Assembly (NCBI RefSeq): GCF_006569185.2
Contig: NZ_VIGC02000014.1
Location: 81,625-145,624 of the forward strand
Origin: Litorilinea aerophila
GTDB taxonomy: Bacteria; Chloroflexota; Anaerolineae; Caldilineales; Caldilineaceae
Direction of reading: 5' to 3'
Length of the DNA stretch: 64,000 nucleotides
This document shows positions 43,184 to 51,209 of this stretch, in pieces. The notes under the pieces were generated by a model that was not told the origin of the DNA, made no database searches, and saw only the letters and a list, made by a program, of their open reading frames with translations. Both the position numbers and the translations under genes were made by a program. Position 1 is the first letter of the stretch, and the number at the start of each line of letters is the position of its first letter.

Positions 43184-44035
43184 CCGTGGCAGACCCTGGC
43201 CCCGGGGATACTGCTGGGGCGTGTGTCGCACCTTCTTCACCAACAGGATGAAGCGTTGCTCCGGCAGAAAAGGCACCTGAACCGGCGCAAAGCGTACCAC
43301 GTCCCCCCCTAAGATCTCGATGGCCCGGCGGGCTTCCATGAACTCCTGGGCGGCCCCTGGGCCTTTGTACATGATGGCCAGGCCACCCCGGCGGCAGAGG
43401 GGTAGCAGATACTCAACCAGGGTATTCAGGGGGGCTACTGCCCTGGCTGTGACCAGGTCAAACTGGCCCCGATAGGCCATCTGCCGGCCCAGCTCCTCAG
43501 CGCGTCCCTGTACCACCTGGGTATTGGAGAGCGCCAGCTTCGCCACCAGTTGTTCCAGGAAGCGCACTTTCTTTCCGGTTCCATCCATCAGGGTCAATTT
43601 GAGCCGGGGCGCGACAATCTTCAGCGGGATGCCAGGGAAGCCTGCGCCGCTGCCCACGTCCACCAGGTGAAGCGGACGGGTGGGCGGCAGGGGTTCTTCC
43701 AACTCCTGGCAGATCAGCGGGAGTGCCGCCAGGGAATCCAGGAAATGCTTGACCTGGACATCCTCAAAGTCGGTGATCGCGGTCAGATTCACCCGCTGGT
43801 TCCACCGCACCAATTCCACATAGTGGGTGACAAACTGCTGGATCTGTCGGGGCGAGAGCGTCAGCCCCCACCGGGCACACCCTTCCCGCAGCAGCGGCAG
43901 GGGGTCGGCCGGGTCCACGTCCTCGGGCACTTCCGGGGGCAATGGGGCCGTTGCCTCTGGTTGGTCCTGGGGTGACGGCGAGTCCTGGGGCGGATGGTGG
44001 AGCATCCTATCGTGCTCGGGCATTTCGTTCATCAT
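43166..44035 (-). CDS. rsmG: 16S rRNA (guanine527-N7)-methyltransferase
   Basis: 289 aa. RsmG/GidB fold with an N-terminal extension of about 40 residues rich in Pro/Glu/Asp, then [44 protein letters not shown] (SAM site), and [27 protein letters not shown]. The start at 44035 is favoured because a TGGTACAAT extended -10 lies 8 nt upstream; internal ATGs at 44032, 44023 and 44005 are alternatives. Convergent with rex. Confidence 0.93.
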   Translation of the reverse strand: MMNEMPEHDRMLHHPPQDSPSPQDQPEATAPLPPEVPEDVDPADPLPLLREGCARWGLTLSPRQIQQFVTHYVELVRWNQRVNLTAITDFEDVQVKHFLDSLAALPLICQELEEPLPPTRPLHLVDVGSGAGFPGIPLKIVAPRLKLTLMDGTGKKVRFLEQLVAKLALSNTQVVQGRAEELGRQMAYRGQFDLVTARAVAPLNTLVEYLLPLCRRGGLAIMYKGPGAAQEFMEARRAIEILGGDVVRFAPVQVPFLPEQRFILLVKKVRHTPQQYPRGQGLPRKKPLT

Positions 44036-44043
44036 GATGGTGG

Positions 44044-44052
44044 ATTGTACCA
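44044..44052 (-). promoter_or_regulatory. extended -10 promoter of rsmG (leaderless)
   Basis: Minus strand TGGTACAAT (44044-44052); eight nucleotides separate it from the ATG at 44035. No clear -35 at the usual distance. Confidence 0.5.
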
Positions 44053-44228
44053 CAAAGTATGTCGGTTGGCCGCACGCTCCGAGGGCGAGGGCATCGTTCA
44101 AGAGGGTAAGATGCTCCCTTCGGGCGCTGTTTTGGACACAACACCGCCAGGAACGTCCGGCCGATGAATGGGAGCGATCCCCCTGGGAGGGTTCCCAGGC
44201 TGAAATTGGCAGTGGAGCGCCCGTTAAA

Positions 44229-44257
44229 TTGACAGCCGCAAGGATACAACTTATAAT
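44229..44257 (+). promoter_or_regulatory. consensus sigma70 promoter of mntR/ideR
   Basis: TTGACA (44229-44234), exactly 17 nt, TATAAT (44252-44257). Both boxes match consensus at every position. It lies in the 284-nt gap between rsmG and the metalloregulator gene; the leader would be about 56 nt. Confidence 0.88.
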
Positions 44258-44270
44258 TTGCTCAAATTAT
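44253..44270. promoter_or_regulatory. palindromic operator overlapping the -10 box
   Basis: ATAATTTG-CT-CAAATTAT: 8-bp perfect inverted repeat, 2-nt spacer, covering most of the -10 box and the likely transcription start. Position and symmetry fit autorepression by the DtxR-family protein encoded 50 nt downstream. Confidence 0.75.
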
Positions 44271-44319
44271 TCTGATGAAATTGATAAAAATTGCCGGTAC
44301 ATGGGACGATGGGTAACTG

Positions 44320-45078
44320 ATGCAAACTTTCTGTGGCCTTACCACCGATGGCATGCTCGACTATCTGGCAGCCATCTATCGACTTTCCCAGGATACGGAG
44401 AAGGTGACCACCAGCGCGCTGGCTGAGACCATGAGCGTTTCCCCGGCAGCAGCCAGCAGCATGCTCAAACGACTGCAAGATTCTGGTTTTGTGGAGCGCT
44501 CCAACACCGACGGTATCACCCTCACGGAGCAGGGCCGGCTGGCCGCTTTGCAGCTCATTCGTCGTCATCGCCTGTTGGAAGTTTTCTTGATCAAGGTGAT
44601 GGGGTTTACCTGGGATCAGGTGGATGTAGAAGCCCATCGTCTGGAGCATGCCATCAGCGCCGCCTTCGAAGACCGAATGGACCGGCTCTGTGGCTACCCA
44701 ACCCATTGTCCCCACGGCGATCCCATTCCCCGCAAAGATGGCACCATGCCCGAAGAGCATCTCATCTCCCTGACCGAGATGGAGCCCGGCCAGTTGGGCG
44801 TCCTGAGGCGGGTGGGGATCAAAAATGCCAGTGTGCTCCGCTATCTGAGCCAGCTCACCCTGACCCCGGGCCGGGTAGTGAAGGTGGTGGAGATCGCTCC
44901 CTTTAACGGTCCCGTCACCCTGGAGCTGGCGTCCCCACACAACGGAAACGGAGAGGACAGCGGCGGTCAACGCCCCACCCAGATCTTGGGCCGGGAATTG
45001 GCCGAACAGCTCTTCGTGATCCCTCAGCCTGCCCCGCAGGCGGAGCCCGACGCAACCCCGGCGCCAACCTCCCTCTGA
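44320..45078 (+). CDS. DtxR/MntR/IdeR family metal-dependent transcriptional regulator
   Basis: 252 aa. Winged helix (LDYLAAIYRLSQDTEKVTTS, SVSPAAASSMLKRLQDSGFV), dimerisation/metal domain with RRHRLLEVFLIKVMGF, VEAHRLEHAISAAFEDRM and CGYPTHCPHGDPIP, and a C-terminal SH3-like FeoA domain (VVKVVEIAPFNGPVTLEL) plus a Pro-rich tail. Binds Fe(II) or Mn(II) and represses metal uptake genes. Which metal cannot be decided: the full-length three-domain form resembles IdeR/DtxR more than short MntR. Twelve nt before the NUDIX gene. Confidence 0.9.
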   Translation: MQTFCGLTTDGMLDYLAAIYRLSQDTEKVTTSALAETMSVSPAAASSMLKRLQDSGFVERSNTDGITLTEQGRLAALQLIRRHRLLEVFLIKVMGFTWDQVDVEAHRLEHAISAAFEDRMDRLCGYPTHCPHGDPIPRKDGTMPEEHLISLTEMEPGQLGVLRRVGIKNASVLRYLSQLTLTPGRVVKVVEIAPFNGPVTLELASPHNGNGEDSGGQRPTQILGRELAEQLFVIPQPAPQAEPDATPAPTSL

Positions 45079-45090
45079 GGGGCAGCAACC

Positions 45091-45534
45091 ATGGCTCAGA
45101 TCCGATACGAAGCCGCCGGCGGCATTGTCATCCAGGATGGCTGCATGCTCCTCCTGGATCGGCCCAGCCGGAATGAGGTGCGCCTGCCCAAGGGCCACAT
45201 CGAGCCTGGGGAAAGCCCGGCAGAGGCAGCCCTTCGGGAAACCCGGGAGGAGACAGGATATGGCCAGCTGGAAATTTGGGACGATCTGGGCTGCCAGCAG
45301 GTGGAGTTTGATTACCGGGGCAACCATTACCTCCGCACCGAATATTACTTCCTGATGGGGCTGGCCGGACCGGACAGGGTGCCGCGGCCGCCTGACGATC
45401 AGGCCGACTTCACCCCCATCTGGGTCCCCCTGGAGGAGGCCGTTGCCCGGCTGACCTTTGATTCGGAGAAGGCCATGGCCGAGCGGGCCATCGCTGCCTA
45501 TCGCCGGCGCCAGACGAACTCCTCCGCCGCGTAA
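45091..45534 (+). CDS. NUDIX hydrolase
   Basis: 147 aa. Nudix box GHIEPGESPAEAALRETREE begins at Gly35 with the REXXEEXG core at 49-56, ready to bind Mg2+ and cleave a nucleoside-diphosphate-linked substrate. An upstream LLLDRPSRNEVRLPKG strand-loop is typical of the diadenosine-polyphosphate/8-oxo-type subgroups, but the substrate is open. Follows the metalloregulator in the same transcript and ends before a bidirectional terminator. Confidence 0.9.
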   Translation: MAQIRYEAAGGIVIQDGCMLLLDRPSRNEVRLPKGHIEPGESPAEAALRETREETGYGQLEIWDDLGCQQVEFDYRGNHYLRTEYYFLMGLAGPDRVPRPPDDQADFTPIWVPLEEAVARLTFDSEKAMAERAIAAYRRRQTNSSAA

Positions 45535-45593
45535 AAAAGAGCGCGTAAAGAAACGCGTAAGAAAAGGAACGCGTAAGAAAGATGAAGAAAAAG

Positions 45594-45655
45594 AAACGGC
45601 AACGACAAAAAGCCGGGCACGTCTGACGCCCCGGCCGCTGTCGCTTGCCGTTTTT
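45594..45655. terminator. bidirectional terminator between NUDIX gene and infA
   Basis: AAACGGCAACGAC (45594-45606) pairs with GTCG-C-TTGCCGTTT (45640-45653), enclosing GCCGGG/CCCGGC; A-runs precede and TTTTT follows, so it works on both strands for the convergent genes. Just upstream, 45535-45590 is purine-rich with four CGCGTAARAAA words. Confidence 0.75.
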
Positions 45656-45664
45656 GGGTAGTTC

Positions 45665-45883
45665 TCAGTTCCGATACCGGTAGGTGATGCGCCCCTTGGT
45701 CAGATCGTACGGGCTCATCTCCACCTTGACCCGGTCGCCCAACAACACGCGGATATAATACTTACGCATCTTGCCGGAAAGATAGGCCAGAACGGTGTGG
45801 CCATTCTCCAGCTCGACGCGAAACATCGCGTTGGGCAGGGTATCGACGACTTTTCCTTCTAATACAATTGTTTCTTCTGCCAT
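45665..45883 (-). CDS. infA: translation initiation factor IF-1
   Basis: 72 aa, OB-fold S1-like protein binding the ribosomal A site during initiation. Full-length typical sequence: [39 protein letters not shown] and [24 protein letters not shown] lies 5 nt before the ATG. No ribosomal protein operon neighbours besides rpsU upstream. Confidence 0.97.
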   Translation of the reverse strand: MAEETIVLEGKVVDTLPNAMFRVELENGHTVLAYLSGKMRKYYIRVLLGDRVKVEMSPYDLTKGRITYRYRN

Positions 45884-45989
45884 GAAACTCCATTCACAGG
45901 CGATGCCTGTCCATTCTTTCTCAAAGGTTTCCTTTGATGCTCACTTCGACTTCTAAAGCGTGTATCGCCCCTGGTCTGGATACCGGAAA

Positions 45990-46013
45990 CACGGGCAAAG
46001 CACTTTGCCCGTG
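45990..46013. repeat. hairpin in the rpsU-infA gap
   Basis: CACGGGCAAAG pairs with CTTTGCCCGTG (11 bp, loop CA). No T-run. It lies about 110 nt upstream of infA on the minus strand, so it could attenuate read-through from rpsU. Confidence 0.45.
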
Positions 46014-46059
46014 CCAGCCTATGGCTTCAAACGATAGCAGCCAACCTTATGACGCTTGT

Positions 46060-46091
46060 TTCGGGGAGAATGTTGCAACATTCTCCCCGAA
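46060..46091. repeat. 32-bp perfect palindrome
   Basis: Bases 46060-46075 are the exact reverse complement of 46076-46091 (centre TGTTGCAACA, arms TTCGGGGAGAA). There is no loop, so as DNA it is a two-fold symmetric protein site or can extrude as a cruciform. Three AATTGTT words follow at 46094, 46114 and 46129. It lies between rpsU and infA. Confidence 0.7.
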
Positions 46092-46168
46092 TGAATTGTT
46101 CCGCGAAAACTCAAATTGTTTGGCGAGCAATTGTTGGACACGCGATCGTCAGGTGGCGGCCGGCCTGA

Positions 46169-46375
46169 TCAGGCGTTACCGGCCCGCCGGGCCGCGCGCT
46201 GGGCCTTGCGGATCGCTTTCTGCCGCTTGATGCGCTTGATCTCGCTCTTGGACGTGAACCAGCGCTTCTGGCGGACGATGGGCAAGATGCGGGCCTCAGC
46301 AACAGCTTTCCGGAAACGCTTCAGCAAACTTTCCTGAGACTCGCCTGGTCGCAGTTCGACGCTAATGGGAATCAC
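46169..46375 (-). CDS. rpsU: 30S ribosomal protein S21
   Basis: 68 aa if a GTG at 46375 is used: VELRPGESQESLLKRFRKAV and KRWFTSKSEIKRIKRQKA are typical of S21, with a basic C-terminus. The start is uncertain: GTG lies inside a near-perfect Shine-Dalgarno (GGGAGGTGAT), and 8 nt after that SD stands ATT (46364-46366), which would give a 65-aa protein beginning directly before SVELRPGES, matching the usual S21 N-terminus. AUU initiation is rare but known (infC). Confidence 0.93.
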   Translation of the reverse strand: MIPISVELRPGESQESLLKRFRKAVAEARILPIVRQKRWFTSKSEIKRIKRQKAIRKAQRAARRAGNA

Positions 46376-46468
46376 CTCCCTTCCAAGTGGATATCAACAA
46401 CTGCCCTCGGACGAACGGTCATGGAATTCAGGCCACCGTTGGCCCTTCACCTTCTCCTGACGAACAGA

Positions 46469-46501
46469 ACCTGTCAGAGTGGTTCGGTGCCTCTGACAGG
46501 T
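46469..46501 (-). promoter_or_regulatory. hairpin in the rpsU leader
   Basis: ACCTGTCAGAG (46469-46479) and CTCTGACAGGT (46491-46501) form an 11-bp perfect stem with an 11-nt loop, in the ~165-nt leader between the rpsU promoter (46548-46577) and the gene. Could be a ribosomal-protein leader structure or an attenuator; no T-run. Confidence 0.4.
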
Positions 46502-46547
46502 CTGTAGACGCCATACTCAGGGCCGATGGTCCTGCCTTCTCTCGGTT

Positions 46548-46577
46548 ATTATACTGTACTTCACCGGACTGGGGCAA
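46548..46577 (-). promoter_or_regulatory. rpsU promoter
   Basis: Minus strand TTGCCC (46572-46577), 18-nt spacer, TATAAT (46548-46553). Confidence 0.6.
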
Positions 46578-46721
46578 AAAAACAGAGTGGACCCGGCGTT
46601 CACCCCGGGTGAAAGTGCTGCTCTGGACCACTTCATGGGGAAGTTCAGTCAACTGGATTCTGGGCGAAGCCGGAATGCGGAACACTGCTCTCGGCAGGGC
46701 CCCCGCGATGGGCGCCTGGCC

Positions 46722-47945
46722 CTACCTATGAGCTGTGCCATCATTGCTGGAGGTTTCGCTGCCCTCCCCTTCTTCCCGGTACAGCACCTGGCGAATGCTC
46801 AGCCCAACCCGTTGCCGGCGTCGGTCCACCCGCAGGACTTTGACGTGAACCTTATCGCCCACCTGCACGGTTTTCAGGGGCTCTGCCACCGTGATGTCGG
46901 CCAGCTCGCTGATGTGGATCAGACCTTCGATGCCTGGCTCCAGTTGGGCAAAGGCGCCGAAGTCCACCACCCGGGTGATGGTGGCGGGCACGATGTCGCC
47001 AGGATGGTAGCGTTCTTCCACCGTGTCCCAGGGGTTGGGGAGAAGTCGCTTCCGGCTGAGGGCAATCCGCTGGTTTTCCGGGTCCATGCGGATGACCTGG
47101 ACCTGGATCTTCTGGCCCACTTCCAGCACATCCCGGGGGTGGCTGACCTGGGCCCAGCCGATCTCACTGACGTGGAGCAGGCCGTCCGCCCCGCCGATGT
47201 CCACAAAGGCGCCAAAGGGGCGCATGCTGCGCACTTCCCCTTCGATGATGTCGCCCACCTGGACGGTGCGGAAGAGCTCTTCCCGGCGCTGGCTCTGCAG
47301 TTCCCGTTCGGCCAGGGATTCAGACATGACCAGCCGCCGTCGCCGCCGCTCCACTTCGATCACCTTGAGGCGCAGCTCCCGGCCGATGTGCTTTTCCAGC
47401 TCTGCCCGGCGTTGTTCTTCATTCAGGTTGCGGGGCATATTGACGATGTGGGAGGCCGGAACAAACCCGCGCAGGTGGTTGAACTCGACGGTCAGGCCGC
47501 CTTTGTTGTAGCCGACAACCTTGTGAACTGTGATCTCGCCACTCTCCAACAGCTCCTGGGCCAGGAGCCAATCTTTCTGTTGGAGGGCATCGGCAATGCT
47601 GAGCAGGAAGATGCCGTCGTCGTCTGGCTGCCGGCTGACGACCACGTCGATGGTCTGCCCTTCCCGCAGGCTTTTGACAAATGCCGGGTCGAGACGTGCT
47701 AAGTCCGACTGGGGAACAACGCCATCCCGCTTGCTGCCCACATTGACCAGTAACTCACTCGGCCGAATTTCGACGATGACGCCCTGACGCAGGTCACCAC
47801 GGCCGGGGAGATCAAAGTCCAGCTCTTCTTCCAGGTATCGCTCGAATTCTGCCAGGTCGAGGTTGTTTGTGTTAGAAGGTTCTTGTGCCTGATGGGTGTC
47901 GCCGGCGCCCTGAGCCTCAGAATTGAATTGCTCCGAATCTGACAT
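46722..47945 (-). CDS. rpsA: 30S ribosomal protein S1
   Basis: 407 aa from the ATG at 47945 (GGAG upstream; longer frames have no S1 similarity). After an acidic N-terminus (about 1-45) there are four S1/OB domains: GRGDLRQGVIVEIRPSELLV, LRGFVPASHIV, VQVGDIIEGEVRSMRPFGAF and YHPGDIVPATITRVVDFGAF. Four domains is the shorter form usual outside proteobacteria. Binds mRNA on the ribosome. Transcribed from a good promoter at 48055-48083 with a ~100-nt leader. Confidence 0.93.
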   Translation of the reverse strand: MSDSEQFNSEAQGAGDTHQAQEPSNTNNLDLAEFERYLEEELDFDLPGRGDLRQGVIVEIRPSELLVNVGSKRDGVVPQSDLARLDPAFVKSLREGQTIDVVVSRQPDDDGIFLLSIADALQQKDWLLAQELLESGEITVHKVVGYNKGGLTVEFNHLRGFVPASHIVNMPRNLNEEQRRAELEKHIGRELRLKVIEVERRRRRLVMSESLAERELQSQRREELFRTVQVGDIIEGEVRSMRPFGAFVDIGGADGLLHVSEIGWAQVSHPRDVLEVGQKIQVQVIRMDPENQRIALSRKRLLPNPWDTVEERYHPGDIVPATITRVVDFGAFAQLEPGIEGLIHISELADITVAEPLKTVQVGDKVHVKVLRVDRRRQRVGLSIRQVLYREEGEGSETSSNDGTAHR

Positions 47946-48054
47946 CTTCAAACTTGCTCCAGAATGCTTGTGAGTGGCGAGGGAGGCGCGATGCCAATTG
48001 CCAGAGGAATGTGTCTGTAGCGCGCGCAAGCCAAAGGATATTGGCTCATGATAG

Positions 48055-48083
48055 ATTATATCAGGCTCACAGGAGAGCGTCAA
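48055..48083 (-). promoter_or_regulatory. rpsA promoter
   Basis: Minus strand TTGACG (48078-48083), exactly 17 nt, TATAAT (48055-48060). Confidence 0.75.
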
Positions 48084-48196
48084 GGAAGGATTTTGGGCCC
48101 CGGGTGGGGCCGATGTGGGGCGTCCAGGGGCGGATGACGAAACGTTCAGGGACTGGGGAGGGCGAAGGGGAGGATTACCGGGTGGCCAGCCAGCGC

Positions 48197-48784
48197 TCAG
48201 GGAGCCTGGCCGGCCACCCCCAGCTCCTGGGCTATGCCCTGCATGGCTGTGAGCACCCGTTGGACGTGTTCGTCAAAGGGGACGCCCAGCTCTTCGATGT
48301 AGCGCAGGTTCTCCTCCCGGTCGATGGCCGCAGTGAAGGCCTTGTCCTTCCACTTCTTCTTGACCGACTTGAGCTTGACCTCCCGCAGATCCCGGCTGGG
48401 GCGCACGTAGGCACAGGCCAGGATCAGGCCCGTCAGTTCATCGCAAGCCAGCAGCGCCTTGTCCAGCAGGGAAGTGCGGGGCACGCCCAGGAAGGTGGCG
48501 TGGGCCTCCACCGCATGGATCAGCTCCTCGGGATAGTCTCGCTCCCGGAAGAGGCGCAGCGCGGTGCGCGGGTGGCCGTTGACCGTATCTTCCATGTCGG
48601 GAAAGCGCTCGTAGTCCAGGTCGTGGAGCAGGCCGGTGATACCCCACAGCTCTTCGTCCTCGCCGAAGTGGCGGGCGTAGGCCCGCAGCGCAGCCTCCAC
48701 GGCCAGCATGTGGCGGCGCAGGTTTTCAGATTGCACCCATTCACAGAGCAGCGCGTAGGCTTCGTCTCGGGTGGGCAATGGCAT
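48197..48784 (-). CDS. HD domain protein, probable phosphohydrolase
   Basis: 195 aa from the ATG at 48784 (AAAGGA upstream). A compact HD domain: ENLRRHMLAVEAALRAYARH (His25), LWGITGLLHDLDYERFPDME (His54-Asp55), HPRTALRLFRERDYPEELIH, and AVEAHATFLGVPRTSLLDKA. Metal-dependent phosphohydrolase fold; it resembles small predicted metal-dependent HDIG proteins of unknown substrate. It follows the groEL terminator on the same strand. Confidence 0.86.
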   Translation of the reverse strand: MPLPTRDEAYALLCEWVQSENLRRHMLAVEAALRAYARHFGEDEELWGITGLLHDLDYERFPDMEDTVNGHPRTALRLFRERDYPEELIHAVEAHATFLGVPRTSLLDKALLACDELTGLILACAYVRPSRDLREVKLKSVKKKWKDKAFTAAIDREENLRYIEELGVPFDEHVQRVLTAMQGIAQELGVAGQAP

Positions 48785-48821
48785 GCGTCGATCCTTTCTG
48801 CTACAGCTTGTGTCAATCGCA

Positions 48822-48875
48822 CGGCAGAAATGCGGCAGCAGTCCTCTGGTGGGGAGCCTGAGCGAATTTCTGGCG
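48822..48875. repeat. palindromic interspersed element, degenerate copy 3
   Basis: Starts CGGCAGAAATGC and ends GCGAATTTCTGGCGG, with the shared centre CCTCTGGTGG. Shorter and more diverged than the copies at 34689-34772 and 63771-63847, but with the same ends and order. Confidence 0.55.
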
Positions 48876-48900
48876 GGATTGAGCACGAAAAATTGAGTGC

Positions 48901-48934
48901 AAAAAAAGGGGTGTTGAGCTGAAGCCCAACACCC
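48901..48934 (-). terminator. groESL terminator
   Basis: GGGGTGTTG (48907-48915) and CAACACCCC (48926-48934) form the stem; on the minus strand it is followed by a run of T (A run at 48901-48906). It lies 37 nt after the groEL stop. Confidence 0.8.
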
Positions 48935-48971
48935 CCCATTGTACACCGTGTCACCCGGTTGAGCAACGGAA

Positions 48972-50606
<1,635 letters not shown>

Positions 50607-50656
50607 TTATTCTCCTCGAATGGACTGCGTTCTGTGCGAAAGCTGTTGCATCGAAC

Positions 50657-50956
50657 TTACTTGTTGCCGTTCTCGACGATGGCCAGAACGTCGCTCTCCT
50701 TCAAAATCAGGTACTCTTCTCCCTGCAGTTTGATGCTGGTGCCCGCGTACTTGGCGTAGAGCACCGTGTCATCGACCTTGACATCCAGGGGAATGCGTTC
50801 CCCGTTTTCCTTGCGGGCGCCGGGGCCGGCGGCCACAACTTTGCCCTGCTGGGGCTTTTCCTTGGCAGTCTCGGGCAGGAAGATGCCGGTAGAAGTCTGC
50901 TCCGCCTCTTCGATGGGCTTGACAACCAGGCGGTCTCCCAACGGTCTGAGATTCAT
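50657..50956 (-). CDS. groES: co-chaperonin GroES (10 kDa)
   Basis: 99 aa. Caps the GroEL ring: [20 protein letters not shown], the mobile loop region [20 protein letters not shown] and the C-terminal [25 protein letters not shown] precedes the ATG. First gene of the operon. Confidence 0.98.
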   Translation of the reverse strand: MNLRPLGDRLVVKPIEEAEQTSTGIFLPETAKEKPQQGKVVAAGPGARKENGERIPLDVKVDDTVLYAKYAGTSIKLQGEEYLILKESDVLAIVENGNK

Positions 50957-51047
50957 GGCTTTGATCCTCCTAGTGTGAATGTGGCATGCACCAGTAACCG
51001 AATTTGATAACGTCCGTCGACTTTGTTGGCGACTAAAACGGCGGCCG

Positions 51048-51074
51048 TTAGCACTCGGGTGACGAGAGTGCTAA
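51048..51074. promoter_or_regulatory. CIRCE operator (HrcA site)
   Basis: TTAGCACTC-N9-GAGTGCTAA, the exact consensus. The palindrome extends by GGCCG/CGGCC on the two sides (51043-51079). It sits just after the groES -10 box, so HrcA binding would block transcription until heat stress. hrcA is not in the window. Confidence 0.97.
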
Positions 51075-51082
51075 CGGCCCGT

Positions 51083-51111
51083 ATCATAGCCCATTCAATT
51101 TTTCTGTGCAA
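51083..51111 (-). promoter_or_regulatory. groESL promoter
   Basis: Minus strand TTGCAC (51106-51111), 17 nt, TATGAT (51083-51088), directly upstream of CIRCE. Confidence 0.75.
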
Positions 51112-51209
51112 ATTGGTAGGGAAGTCAGATCGCTTTTTCACGACCCGGAGGATAAGAAAAATGCTAATGTTGTGTTAGAAGTTTGTTAGCTGGCCGCTGC
51201 CGGCCCGGT

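Noticed and set aside
46428..46685. Small open frame in the rpsU leader
   Set aside because: Overlaps the promoter and leader hairpin; no family.
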